Below, piece by piece: positions 35,418-44,900 of a stretch of 64,000 nt of DNA. The DNA is from an uncultured Collinsella sp. Lineage in GTDB: Bacteria > Actinomycetota > Coriobacteriia > Coriobacteriales > Coriobacteriaceae. The first letter of the stretch is position 1; the number at the start of each line of letters is the position of its first letter. The notes under the pieces are model-generated. The model was not told the DNA's origin and ran no database searches. It saw only the letters and a list, made by a program, of their open reading frames with translations. A program made the position numbers and the translations under genes. The stretch covers positions 62,001 to 126,000 of the forward strand of contig CABUDI010000003.1 of assembly GCA_902490305.1 (NCBI GenBank). Reading direction: 5' to 3'.

Positions 35418-35550
35418 GGTTTCCCGTGGGGCGGGCACTGATGAAGTTTATCGCGAGTTCCGCACGAACAGGAGGCCACTTAATGTGGCCTCCGTCGTGA
35501 GCAGGACTGTAGAGCAGGAAACTTCATCAGTGCCCGCCCCACGGGAAACC
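35418..35550. repeat. Structured repeat, family 1, palindromic copy with 32-bp perfect arms
   Basis: Perfect 32-bp inverted arms (35418-35449 and 35519-35550) enclose a 69-nt centre. The centre contains its own perfect 9-bp hairpin GGAGGCCAC / GTGGCCTCC (35471-35493). The inner part (35443-35525) is related to the inverted copy at 35179-35260. No coding potential. The rest of the gap, 35261-35417 and 35551-35738, is AT-richer and shows only a likely rnj promoter. Confidence 0.8.
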
Positions 35551-35613
35551 GGCGGGATGGACCAGTTCAGATGGGGCTTTGATGCATGGGTGGTCTGTTG
35601 GTGGGCAAATGGG

Positions 35614-35619
35614 TATCAT
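35614..35619 (+). promoter_or_regulatory. Possible -10 of rnj
   Basis: ATGGGTATCATACT, 120 bp before rnj, again with GGG in front of a TANNAT hexamer. Confidence 0.3.
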
Positions 35620-35738
35620 ACTGAGGTTACTGCGTCGACTCTATGATGCATGTTTGTACGTTCCCGGCGGTCGGTTTGCCAGAAGCGCCCCGCCGGTTGT
35701 TCCAGACCCGTTTCGAAGAAAGGAAACCACACTAACCT

Positions 35739-37409
35739 ATGGCAGCTAAAAAATCATCTCCCTTGAAGATCATTCCGCTCGGTGGCCTTGACGGCATCGG
35801 CAAGAACATGACGGTCTTCGAGTGCGGCGACGACATGGTGCTCGTCGACGCCGGTCTCATGTTCCCGGATGACTCCCAGCCCGGTATCGACCTGGTGCTT
35901 CCTGACTACACCTATGTCCTGGAGAACGAGGAGAAGCTCCGCGGTATCGTCGTCACCCACGGCCACGAGGACCACACCGGTTCGCTTCCGTATCTGCTGC
36001 AGGACCTCAACAACAAGGTGCCCATCTTCTCGAGCAAGCTGACGCTTGGCTTTATCGAGGGCAAGCTCTCTGAGTTCCGCATCCGCGCGCCCAAGTTCCG
36101 CGAGGTCAAGGGCGGAAGCCATGTCAATCTCGGTGGCATCTCGCTCGACTTCTTCTCGATGACGCACTCCATCCCCGGCGCTCTGGGCGTGTTCATTCGC
36201 ACTAACCAGGGCACCGTTATGCACACCGGCGACTTTAAGCTCGACCAGACGCCCATCGACGGCGTTACGCCCGACTATGCCGCTATCAGCCGCTTTGCCA
36301 AGCAGGGTATCGACCTGCTGCTTTCCGACTCCACCAATGCCACGGTTCCCGGCTTTACCAAGTCCGAGGCCGAGGTTGGTCCCAATCTGCTGCACGCCAT
36401 CAAGAACGCCCCGGGTCGCGTGTTCGTCGCGTCGTTCTCGAGCCACATTCATCGCCTGCAGCAGATCTGCGATGCCGCCCGTAAGTGCGGCCGTAAGGTC
36501 GTTGTGACCGGTCGCTCCATGCTCACCAACACCCGCGTCGCGCGCGAGCTGGGCTACCTCAACATCGACGATGCCGATATCATCGATGCCTTCGATATCG
36601 ATAACCTGCCCGACGACAAGATCGTCGTCATGTGCACCGGTTCGCAGGGCGAGCCGCTGTCGGCCCTGTCCCGCATGGCCAATGGCGAGCACAAGACGCT
36701 CTCCATCCACGAGGGCGATACCGTCATCCTCTCAGCAACTCCCGTTCCCGGCAACGAGAAGGCCGTCCAGCAGGTCGTCAACAGCCTGGCCAAGCTCGGC
36801 TGCGACGTGTGGGATAAGAACCGCGCTCTCGTCCACGTCTCCGGTCACGGTAGCCAGGAGGAGCTCAAGCTCCTGATGGCCATGGCCAAGCCCACGTACT
36901 TTATGCCGGTTCACGGCGAGGCCGTGCATCTGCGCGCCCATGCCCAGCTGGCCCGCAAGATGGGCATCAAGGACGATCATATCTTTATCCTCGATAACGG
37001 CGACACGCTCGAGATGCGCGGCGGTATCGTCAAACGCGGTACGCCCGTCGAGTCCGGCGTCGTCTACGTCGACGGCCTGCGTATCGGCGATACCGACCCC
37101 ATCGTCCTGCGCGATCGCCAGAAGCTCGCCAACGACGGTATGGTCACGGCCGTCGCCATCGTCTCGCTCAAGCACAAGAAGATCGAGGCCATCGAGTTCT
37201 CGGGCCGCGGCGTCTCGTTTGCCATCGACGACCAGTTCTCCGAGGATGCCTCCGCGTCCATTATGAAGACGATCGAGAAGGGCAAGTTCAGCTTTACGAG
37301 CAGCGGTTCCGATGCCATTCGCAAGGCCGTGCGCGATTCGCTCTCCAACTTTATTTGGAGTCGTACGCGCACCCGTCCGATGATCATCCCGGTCGTCATG
37401 GAGGTTTAG
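35739..37409 (+). CDS. rnj: Ribonuclease J
   Basis: 556 residues. Metallo-beta-lactamase/beta-CASP nuclease with 5'-3' exo- and endoribonuclease activity, central to mRNA decay. Zinc motif THGHEDHTG, then HTGDFKLDQ and the beta-CASP SGHGSQEELK / MPVHGE segments. Starts after GAAAGGAAACCACACTAACC. ftsK follows after 1 bp. Confidence 0.95.
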   Translation: MAAKKSSPLKIIPLGGLDGIGKNMTVFECGDDMVLVDAGLMFPDDSQPGIDLVLPDYTYVLENEEKLRGIVVTHGHEDHTGSLPYLLQDLNNKVPIFSSKLTLGFIEGKLSEFRIRAPKFREVKGGSHVNLGGISLDFFSMTHSIPGALGVFIRTNQGTVMHTGDFKLDQTPIDGVTPDYAAISRFAKQGIDLLLSDSTNATVPGFTKSEAEVGPNLLHAIKNAPGRVFVASFSSHIHRLQQICDAARKCGRKVVVTGRSMLTNTRVARELGYLNIDDADIIDAFDIDNLPDDKIVVMCTGSQGEPLSALSRMANGEHKTLSIHEGDTVILSATPVPGNEKAVQQVVNSLAKLGCDVWDKNRALVHVSGHGSQEELKLLMAMAKPTYFMPVHGEAVHLRAHAQLARKMGIKDDHIFILDNGDTLEMRGGIVKRGTPVESGVVYVDGLRIGDTDPIVLRDRQKLANDGMVTAVAIVSLKHKKIEAIEFSGRGVSFAIDDQFSEDASASIMKTIEKGKFSFTSSGSDAIRKAVRDSLSNFIWSRTRTRPMIIPVVMEV

Positions 37410-37410
37410 T

Positions 37411-40191
37411 TTGGCGCGCGGATCTGCACAAAACGCCAAAGGCAATAAGGCCAATAACCAGCCGGCATCTGCTAAGGGTGCCGGTTCCCATCTGCGTGCC
37501 AATAAGGGCCACGAGTCCGAGTTCGATGATTTCGAGCCCTTGGTCGAGCCCTCGGCCAACCGCGATATCGCCGGCGTGGTCATTGCCGTTTTGGCGATTG
37601 CGTCCTTTATTGCCGTGATTTCGCCGGCGACTGCGCCCGTTACGGCTGCGGTTGCCGGTTTCTACCACTTGGGCTTTGGTCTGGGCGCCTACGTGCTGCC
37701 GATCGTCATTTTGCTGTTTGCCGCCACGCTCTTTTTAGGCGAGGACTCGCCGCTCAACGCGCGCTCTGTTGCGGGCGGCGCCGTGGTCTTTATCGCCGTC
37801 GTCTCCATTCTTTCGCTGATGGTGCCGGGTACGAGCGACTCGTGCGACCTTATGTTCACGCCGCAAAACCTGTCCGCCGCGGGTGGCTACATTGGTGCGT
37901 TTATTGCGAGTGCGCTGCAGAATGCCCTGGGTAAGCCTATCGCGATGGTGGTCCTGTTGGGTCTGGCCGTCGTTGGTTTTGTCATCATTGGCTTTTCGGT
38001 GGGCGGTGTGCTGCGCTCTGCCCGCGATCGTGCGGCTGATTTTGCCGAACGCCGTCGTGCCGATGTCAACGCCAGCCCGTGGGGTGACGACGAAGCCCTG
38101 TCGGTGCCTGGCGTTGCCCGTCCTCACCTGAGTATTCTTCGTCAAAAGGGCTCCGATGCTGCCGTGACCACGGTCATGGGCAACGATGTGGACCCGGTTT
38201 TGGACGATGACGACGAGGACGAGGATCCGTTTGTCGACGTGTCCGATGCCGTGGAAGCTGAGCGCGCTAAGACGACGCTGTTGCCGCGCCGCCATGGCAA
38301 GAAGGGCAAGGCTGCGCCCAAACTCAATACGAGTGAGCCCGACCCGTCTTGGTCCGAGAGCGAGATTGAGCTCACCGAGGGCGATGACGAGGACGACGAG
38401 GCTCCGATTGAGACCGCAAAGACAACTTTGCTGCCGCGTCGCCATGCAAAGCGCGACCAGGTAACCGGTCAGCTTTCGATGGAAGACGACCCCGATAAGA
38501 TCGACGAGTCCGAGCCGCCGTTTGCCGTGAATCCTGTCTCGGCAGCACCTCAGATTCCCGACTTCTTGAAGCATCCCAAGGTTGCCGATGCGTCTGCCTC
38601 GAGTGCTGTCGAATCGGCTGCGGCTAGCGATGGGGGAGCGGACGGCGGCGCCGCAGATAACGAGGGAGAAGAAGAGGACGGCCTCAAGCTTCCGCCGCTC
38701 GAAATCCTGCATGCCAACCCGCAGTCGGCTTCCTCCGCGTCTTCTGACAAGGAGCTGGAACAGACTGCCGAGTCGCTTCAGTCCACCTTGCTGGAGTTTG
38801 GTCGTAGTGCCCGCGTGGTCGGCTGGATCGCCGGCCCCACGGTGACGACCTTTAAGCTGCAACCTGGCGAGGGCGAGCGCGTGAGCAAGATTTCGAGCCT
38901 CGAGGACGATATCGCGCTATCGCTTGCTGCCCAGTCCGTGCGTATCTTTGCCCCGATCCCCGGCACCTCGCTTGTGGGTATCGAGATCCCCAATCGCAAG
39001 CGCCAGAACGTCAACCTGGGCGACGTGCTTCCCTATGTGAAGGGCGGTCCGCTCGAGCTCGCCATCGGTCGAGATGCCGAGGGTACGCCGGTCGTCGCCG
39101 ACCTTGCCAAGATGCCCCACCTGCTGATCGCCGGTACCACGGGTTCCGGTAAGTCGGTCATGATCAACTCCATCATCACGACCTTGCTCATGCGCGCCCT
39201 TCCCGAGGATGTTCGCCTGATCATGGTCGACCCCAAGCGCGTCGAGCTTGCGGGCTATAACGGTCTGCCGCATCTTTACGTGCCTGTAGTGACCGAGCCC
39301 AAGCAGGCCGCGAGCGCTCTGCAATGGGCCGTGTCCGAGATGGAGCGTCGCCTGAAGGTCTTCGAGCGTCTCAACGTGCGTAAGATCTCGACCTACAACG
39401 AAAAGCAGGCCGCCGGCGAGTTTGAGCATTACGATAACCCGCCGCAAAAGATGCCCTACCTGGTCATCATCATCGACGAGCTCTCGGACCTGATGATGGT
39501 CGCCGGTAAGGATGTCGAGGCCTCGATCGTGCGTATTGCTCAGCTGGGCCGTGCCGCCGGTATCCACCTTATCGTGGCCACGCAGCGCCCGAGCTCCAAC
39601 GTGGTGACGGGCCTCATCAAGGCCAACATCACCAACCGCATCGCCTTTAACGTCGCCACGGGCATCGACTCGCGCGTCATCATCGACCAGATGGGTGCCG
39701 AAAAGCTCACCGGTTTGGGCGACATGCTGTTCTCTAAGGTCGACTGGGGCAAGCCCCGCCGTATCCAGGGCTGCTTTGTCTCGGATGATGAAATCAACGA
39801 GATCGTCGAGTTCGTCAAGTCGCAGAGCGAGCCCGACTACCACGAGGAGATCCTGTCTGCCGTGGCGCCCGCTTCCATGTCCATGGCGGGTGGCGGCGGC
39901 ATTGTCCGTACCGGAGTCGCCGAGCCGCAAGACGATGATCCGCTCATTTGGGAAGCCGCCCATATTGTGGTGGAATCGCAGCTTGGCTCCACATCTGGCC
40001 TGCAACGTCGTCTGAAGGTTGGCTATGCGCGTGCCGGGCGTATTATGGATATGCTGGAAGAAAAGGGTGTCGTCGGCCCGCCCGACGGTTCCAAGCCGCG
40101 CGAGGTCCTGTTGGACGAGGAGGGGCTTGCCGCGCTGGAGTCTGTCGACGCCGAGATGGCACGTGAAGATCGTGAGTTTGGAGGATTCTGA
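37411..40191 (+). CDS. ftsK: DNA translocase FtsK/SpoIIIE
   Basis: 926 residues. Hexameric ATPase that pumps chromosome DNA through the closing septum. About four N-terminal membrane helices (50-200), an acidic linker (about 205-450), and the motor with Walker A GTTGSGKS near 575 and DPKRVELAGYNGLPHL. A C-terminal winged-helix gamma domain (SQLGSTSGLQRRLKVGYARAGRIMD) reads KOPS-type sites. The linker carries the peptide AKTTLLPRRH twice (residues 286 and 336). TTG start with GGAGG nine bases upstream. Overlaps the next gene by 1 bp. Confidence 0.95.
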   Translation: MARGSAQNAKGNKANNQPASAKGAGSHLRANKGHESEFDDFEPLVEPSANRDIAGVVIAVLAIASFIAVISPATAPVTAAVAGFYHLGFGLGAYVLPIVILLFAATLFLGEDSPLNARSVAGGAVVFIAVVSILSLMVPGTSDSCDLMFTPQNLSAAGGYIGAFIASALQNALGKPIAMVVLLGLAVVGFVIIGFSVGGVLRSARDRAADFAERRRADVNASPWGDDEALSVPGVARPHLSILRQKGSDAAVTTVMGNDVDPVLDDDDEDEDPFVDVSDAVEAERAKTTLLPRRHGKKGKAAPKLNTSEPDPSWSESEIELTEGDDEDDEAPIETAKTTLLPRRHAKRDQVTGQLSMEDDPDKIDESEPPFAVNPVSAAPQIPDFLKHPKVADASASSAVESAAASDGGADGGAADNEGEEEDGLKLPPLEILHANPQSASSASSDKELEQTAESLQSTLLEFGRSARVVGWIAGPTVTTFKLQPGEGERVSKISSLEDDIALSLAAQSVRIFAPIPGTSLVGIEIPNRKRQNVNLGDVLPYVKGGPLELAIGRDAEGTPVVADLAKMPHLLIAGTTGSGKSVMINSIITTLLMRALPEDVRLIMVDPKRVELAGYNGLPHLYVPVVTEPKQAASALQWAVSEMERRLKVFERLNVRKISTYNEKQAAGEFEHYDNPPQKMPYLVIIIDELSDLMMVAGKDVEASIVRIAQLGRAAGIHLIVATQRPSSNVVTGLIKANITNRIAFNVATGIDSRVIIDQMGAEKLTGLGDMLFSKVDWGKPRRIQGCFVSDDEINEIVEFVKSQSEPDYHEEILSAVAPASMSMAGGGGIVRTGVAEPQDDDPLIWEAAHIVVESQLGSTSGLQRRLKVGYARAGRIMDMLEEKGVVGPPDGSKPREVLLDEEGLAALESVDAEMAREDREFGGF

Positions 40192-41702
40192 TGGCTGCAC
40201 GCTTTGGTGACATGCTGCTTGAGCAGCGTCGCCGAATGGGCCTTTCCATTCAGCAAGTCGCCAACACCATCAAAATCAGGCCGCAGATCATCGAGTTTTT
40301 CGAGACCGGTAACTTTGCTTCGATGCCGCCGCGCGGCTATGCGCAGGGCATGATTTCGAGCTATGCTCGCTTTTTGGGCCTCAATCCGCGCGAGGTCGTC
40401 AATGCCTACTTTGACGATTTGATGGCATACGAACGCGAGACGTCGCAGCAGGGCGGTCGTTTTCAGGACGCCGCCGGCTACGTCAATTCGCGTTCCTCGG
40501 TCGATAACGGGCGCTTCCTGATGGTTCAGGGCGGTCGTTCGACCCGCTATGGACAGCGTCCTCAGCAGGCCGGTTATATTACCGAGACGGGTTCGGGCGA
40601 GGAGATTCGCTCACAGCGTGACCGGTTCCGCAGTACGCCGATGCCCGAGGACCGTGCACTTCCCGCTGCCCGAGGCGTGGCGCGTGACCCTCGTGCCGGC
40701 TACGGCGACGGCGGCTATTCCGATCGCGGTTACCGTGGTGCCTCTACGGGACGCTCTCGCGGTGGCTATGCGGATGCCGATACCACGCAGGTGACGCCGC
40801 GTCTTCGCTCTCAATCACAGCCGTATGGCCAGCGCTCTTCGGCTCCGCGTTCGGGCCAGCGTGGCTATCAAGGCCGCGGTGAACTTGCGCCCCGCTCGGG
40901 TCAGCGCAGCCTTCAGGGCCAGGGTGGCTATCGCGGCCGTTCCGATAGCAATCGTGGTCGTATGCCTCAGGGAGGCGGCCGCAGCAGTTCCAATCGTCGA
41001 CGCGGCGGATCACGTACTCCTCAAAACAACGGGCTCGATCCGCGTATCGTCTACGCCGGCATCGGTGCCGTTGCGCTGCTGTTGATTGTGCTCATCGTGG
41101 TGCTTCTGCGCGGCTGCGCATCTTCGGCGCCCGAGACCACGCCCGAGACGCCCACTGCTACCAAGACGACGACCAAGAAGTCTTCTAAGAAGACCGAAAC
41201 GGTCGACGAGGACGATGACACCGATGAGGCGACGGATGAGTCGACTGATTCGGACGCCACCAAGACGACGGCCAAGAAGGAAGAGAACGAGGTCACGAAG
41301 GTCAAAGTCTCCGTTGCCAAGGGAAAGACCGCGTGGATTGAGGTCAAGGTTGACGGCAAGTCGGTCTATGGCGCCCAGGCGACTGGCCCCTTTGAGCAGG
41401 AGTACACGCCCGAGTCTTCGATCGAGATCACCACGTCCAAGCCTTCCGATGTCACCGTTACCAAGAACGGTGAAAAGGTTCGTTACGATACCAAGACCTC
41501 GGGCGTGGCGCGTGTGACGATCACCGTTCCCAAGAAGGAGACGTCTGATTCCGAGAATGGTGAAAGTTCTGATGGTACCGACACCACCGATGGTACCGAT
41601 ACCACCGACGGTACCGATGCCCAGTCCACGGATGGCGCCGATACCGCAGCTGACGGTCAGACACCCACCGATTCTACCGACAATTCGTACGATAGCTACT
41701 AG
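40191..41702 (+). CDS. RodZ-like helix-turn-helix membrane protein
   Basis: 503 residues. An N-terminal HTH_25 domain (about 5-70, LLEQRRRMGLSIQQVANTIK ... PPRGYAQGMISSYARFLGL) is followed by a long Arg/Gly/Ser-rich low-complexity segment (about 110-280). One membrane helix comes next (about 286-306) and then an extracellular domain like RodZ DUF4115 (KTAWIEVKVDGKSVYGAQATG). The last 50 residues are Asp/Thr-rich with a near-tandem TDGTDT repeat. RodZ links MreB to the elongation machinery. Its place after ftsK is typical for actinobacterial RodZ/HTH proteins. Confidence 0.82.
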   Translation: MAARFGDMLLEQRRRMGLSIQQVANTIKIRPQIIEFFETGNFASMPPRGYAQGMISSYARFLGLNPREVVNAYFDDLMAYERETSQQGGRFQDAAGYVNSRSSVDNGRFLMVQGGRSTRYGQRPQQAGYITETGSGEEIRSQRDRFRSTPMPEDRALPAARGVARDPRAGYGDGGYSDRGYRGASTGRSRGGYADADTTQVTPRLRSQSQPYGQRSSAPRSGQRGYQGRGELAPRSGQRSLQGQGGYRGRSDSNRGRMPQGGGRSSSNRRRGGSRTPQNNGLDPRIVYAGIGAVALLLIVLIVVLLRGCASSAPETTPETPTATKTTTKKSSKKTETVDEDDDTDEATDESTDSDATKTTAKKEENEVTKVKVSVAKGKTAWIEVKVDGKSVYGAQATGPFEQEYTPESSIEITTSKPSDVTVTKNGEKVRYDTKTSGVARVTITVPKKETSDSENGESSDGTDTTDGTDTTDGTDAQSTDGADTAADGQTPTDSTDNSYDSY

Positions 41703-41728
41703 GCCGCTCGTACGCGAAAGGAAACATC

Positions 41729-42226
41729 ATGGCTAAAGATTCCAGCTTCGACGTCGTGTCCGAGGTCAACATGCAAGAGGTCGACAACGCCTTCCAGCAG
41801 ACCACGCGCGAGATTTCCCAGCGCTATGACCTTAAGGATTCCGGCGCCACGATCGAGCTTTCGAAGGGCGACAAGCTCTTTACGATCAACGCCCCGGCCG
41901 ACTTTGTCTCCAAACAGATTGTCGACGTGCTGAGCTCCAAGCTCATCAAGCGCGACATCGACCTCAAGGCTGTCTCGTGGGATGCTCCGCAGGCGGCATC
42001 GGGCGGCACCGTGCGCGTGCTCGGCCATATCGTCGAGGGTATCGACCAGGCGACCGCCAAGAAGATCAACAAGGACATCAAGGATCAAAAGCTCAAGGTC
42101 AAGGTGACCATCGAGGCCGACAAGCTGCGTGTTTCCTCTGCTTCGAAGGACGCGTTGCAGACCGTGATTCAGTTCCTGCGCGACCAGGACTACGGCCAGC
42201 CGCTGCAGTTCACCAACTACCGCTAA
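41729..42226 (+). CDS. YajQ family nucleotide-binding protein
   Basis: 165 residues, UPF0234. Two ferredoxin-like domains; in some bacteria it binds cyclic di-GMP or tRNA. SSFDVVSEVNMQEVDNA and RYDLKDSGATIEL are conserved starts of the family. Starts after GAAAGGAAACATC. Precise function here unknown. Confidence 0.92.
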   Translation: MAKDSSFDVVSEVNMQEVDNAFQQTTREISQRYDLKDSGATIELSKGDKLFTINAPADFVSKQIVDVLSSKLIKRDIDLKAVSWDAPQAASGGTVRVLGHIVEGIDQATAKKINKDIKDQKLKVKVTIEADKLRVSSASKDALQTVIQFLRDQDYGQPLQFTNYR

Positions 42227-42253
42227 TATCAATCGAAAGGACCGCTCTCCAAC

Positions 42254-43603
42254 ATGGATACACCGTTGGGCTCCGTGCTCTACATCACCCTCGGGTGCGC
42301 TAAGAACGAGGTTGACACCGACCGCATGCGTTCTCTTTTGACCGCCGCGGGCTACGAGGAGGCATTCGACCCGCAGGATGCCGATATCGCCATCGTCAAT
42401 ACTTGCTCGTTCCTCGCCTCCGCAACGTCCGAGAGCATCGAGACCACGCTCGAGCTCGCCAACGAGGTTCAGGACGGCGTTCGTTCTTGCCCCATCGTCA
42501 TGTGCGGCTGCGTGCCGTCGCGCTATGGCGATGACCTGCCTGACGAGCTGCCCGAGGTCGCTGCCTTTGTGAAGGCCGACGAGGAAGATGGCATCGTGGC
42601 GGTCATCGATGGCGTGCTGGGTGTCGAGCGTGAGATTGCAGCCTATATCCCGCAGGTCAAACGTACCGTCGAGGGTGCTGTCGCTTACGTCAAGATTTCC
42701 GATGGCTGCAACCGCTTCTGCAGCTTCTGCATGATTCCCTACATCCGCGGCCGCTATCATTCGCGCAATGCCGAGAGCATCATCTCCGAGGTGCGCGACC
42801 TGGTTGCCGGCGGTGTGCGCGAGATCGTGCTGATCGGCCAGGACACGGGCATCTGGGGTACCGACTTTGCCGACGAGGACGTCGCCGATGGCTCGCCGCG
42901 CAATCTGGCGCAGCTGCTGTGTGCCGTCGCCGAGGCCGTGCGCCCGCACAACGTCTGGGTCCGCGTGCTCTATCTGCAGCCCGAGGGCATGACTGACGAG
43001 CTCATTGAGACCATTCGTGATACGCCCGAGGTGCTGCCCTATATCGATATCCCCGTGCAGCACTGCGACGCGCGCATTCTCAAGGCCATGCGTCGCTCCG
43101 GTTCGCGCCAGGAGCTCGAGGATCTGTTCCGCGACCTTCGTGAGCGTATCCCCGGCATCGTGATCCGTTCCACGGCCATGGTCGGCTTCCCGACCGAGAC
43201 CGACGACGAGTTCCGCGACCTTATCGACTTTATGGACACCGTCGGCTTTGACTACACGAGCGTCTTTGCCTACTCGCAGGAGGAGGGCAGCCTGGCCGCT
43301 AAGATGGAGGGTCAGGTCGACGAAGAGGTCAAGCTCGAGCGCGCCCAGGAGGCCATGGACCTGGCCGAGTCGCTCGGTTTTGCCGCCACCGCCGCCCATG
43401 TGGGCGAGCGCGCCCAGGTGATCGTCGACGGTATCGAAGAGACCGAGGACGGCGCCGAGCTGATCGGCCATGCCTGGTTCCAGGCGCCCGATTCCGATGG
43501 AGCGGTGCATCTGGACGCCAGCGAGGCGTCCGTTGGCGATATTCTGACTGTCGAGTTTACCGATAGCTTCTGCTATGAGCTTATCGGTCATGTTGTGGAG
43601 TAG
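42254..43603 (+). CDS. rimO: Ribosomal protein S12 methylthiotransferase
   Basis: 449-residue radical SAM enzyme that adds a methylthio group to Asp of S12. TLGCAKNEVDTDRM is the RimO-specific start, followed by NTCSFL, CGCVPSRYG and the radical SAM motif CNRFCSFC, with a C-terminal TRAM domain. One of three methylthiotransferases in the window. Confidence 0.94.
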   Translation: MDTPLGSVLYITLGCAKNEVDTDRMRSLLTAAGYEEAFDPQDADIAIVNTCSFLASATSESIETTLELANEVQDGVRSCPIVMCGCVPSRYGDDLPDELPEVAAFVKADEEDGIVAVIDGVLGVEREIAAYIPQVKRTVEGAVAYVKISDGCNRFCSFCMIPYIRGRYHSRNAESIISEVRDLVAGGVREIVLIGQDTGIWGTDFADEDVADGSPRNLAQLLCAVAEAVRPHNVWVRVLYLQPEGMTDELIETIRDTPEVLPYIDIPVQHCDARILKAMRRSGSRQELEDLFRDLRERIPGIVIRSTAMVGFPTETDDEFRDLIDFMDTVGFDYTSVFAYSQEEGSLAAKMEGQVDEEVKLERAQEAMDLAESLGFAATAAHVGERAQVIVDGIEETEDGAELIGHAWFQAPDSDGAVHLDASEASVGDILTVEFTDSFCYELIGHVVE

Positions 43604-43612
43604 GAGAGCGTC

Positions 43613-44251
43613 GTGGCAAACGAGAGCAATAAGGAACTGACGAGTGTCTGGACGCCCGCCAACATCGTGACGTGCGTTCGCATCGTCTTTATCCCGGTGT
43701 TCATGATCGTCTCGGCTCTGTCTCACACGAGTGTTGCCGGTACGGATTGGAGCACCTTTGACGGCCCGCTCGCCGCCGCTGCCTTCATTCTGTATGTGAT
43801 CCTGTCGTGCACCGATAAGGTCGACGGTTATCTGGCACGCTCGCGTAACGAGATCACCGATTTCGGCAAGTTCTTGGACCCCATCGCCGACAAGCTGCTG
43901 GTGTTCTCGGCCTTGCTGCTGTTCTTGGATTTTGGCGCGGTGACCGTGTGGTCCGTGTTCATTATCCTGTTCCGCGAGCTGCTGGTGAGCGCCCTGCGCA
44001 TGGTCGCGAGTGCGGCCGGTGTGGTCGTTGCAGCCGATAAGCTCGGCAAGTACAAGACGGCAACCACGATGGTTTCCATCTGCGGTTACCTGTGCGTTTT
44101 TGCTATGGCCGGCTTGCACCTTGGCCCGGTGGCGCTGACGCTCGGCATCTACTCGGTGTCGCGCTTCCTGTATGCCGTTGCCGTTGTCTTGACCGTTATC
44201 TCGGGCGCCCAGTACTTCTGGAACTGCCGCAAGATAGTCTTTTCCGTCTAG
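43613..44251 (+). CDS. pgsA: CDP-diacylglycerol-glycerol-3-phosphate 3-phosphatidyltransferase
   Basis: 212-residue integral membrane enzyme making phosphatidylglycerol phosphate. The CDP-alcohol phosphotransferase motif is complete: DGYLARSRNEITDFGKFLD with the final Asp in PIAD. GTG start with GGAGAG upstream. Conserved order rimO-pgsA-cinA. Confidence 0.93.
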   Translation: MANESNKELTSVWTPANIVTCVRIVFIPVFMIVSALSHTSVAGTDWSTFDGPLAAAAFILYVILSCTDKVDGYLARSRNEITDFGKFLDPIADKLLVFSALLLFLDFGAVTVWSVFIILFRELLVSALRMVASAAGVVVAADKLGKYKTATTMVSICGYLCVFAMAGLHLGPVALTLGIYSVSRFLYAVAVVLTVISGAQYFWNCRKIVFSV

Positions 44252-44263
44252 GTCCTGGTAGGC

Positions 44264-44794
44264 ATGACGGAATCATTTGAGCAGATTGCCGCGCATAACG
44301 AAGAGCTCGCACGCGATATTGTCGAGCGTGCAAGCTTTCGTGGTGTGACGGTTTCGACGGCTGAATCTCTGACAGCTGGCATGATCGCCTCGACGATCGC
44401 CGATATCCCTGGTGCCTCGGCGGTGCTGCGTGGCGGTGCGGTGACCTACTGCGATGAGATTAAGCATCGCGTGCTGGGTGTTGAGCAGGAGACGCTCGAC
44501 CGCTACACTGCGGTGTCGCACCAGACTGCGCGCGAGATGGCGTCGGGTTCGCTGGAGCTGTACCAGAGCGATATTGCAGTGAGCGCAACGGGTTATGCCG
44601 GCCCCGGCGGTGGTACTGAGGACGATCCGGCGGGCACTTTCTATATTGGCTGGGCGCATCGTTCCGCCGATGGGGGCGTGCCGGTCGTGGACTCTGTGCG
44701 CTGCCACTATGAGGGTGACCGTTCGTGTGTTCGTGCCCATGCGGTCACGGAGGCATTGGGTCGCATTGCCCTTGTGCTCAATTCTATGGAATAG
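44264..44794 (+). CDS. pncC: CinA C-terminal domain protein (nicotinamide-nucleotide amidase)
   Basis: 176 residues, only the CinA C-terminal deamidase. Converts NMN to nicotinate mononucleotide. STAESLTAGMIAST and SATGYAGPGGGTEDDPAGT are diagnostic. The adjacent downstream recA matches the cinA-recA order known from competent bacteria, although a terminator lies between them here. Confidence 0.9.
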   Translation: MTESFEQIAAHNEELARDIVERASFRGVTVSTAESLTAGMIASTIADIPGASAVLRGGAVTYCDEIKHRVLGVEQETLDRYTAVSHQTAREMASGSLELYQSDIAVSATGYAGPGGGTEDDPAGTFYIGWAHRSADGGVPVVDSVRCHYEGDRSCVRAHAVTEALGRIALVLNSME

Positions 44795-44802
44795 ACGTGT
44801 TT

Positions 44803-44826
44803 TAAGGGGCCTCCGAGCCCCTTAAT
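44803..44826 (+). terminator. Terminator-like hairpin after pncC
   Basis: TTAAGGGGC / GCCCCTTAA stem with a 6-nt loop; the tail is only TTGTGG, with the A/T-rich ends of the stem serving as the U-rich part. Confidence 0.65.
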
Positions 44827-44900
44827 TGTGGAGATGGGGACCTTAGGCTCATTTGGCGTTTGTGCTGGTTGTAGATGTATTTTTGCCTGCCTTGTTCATA

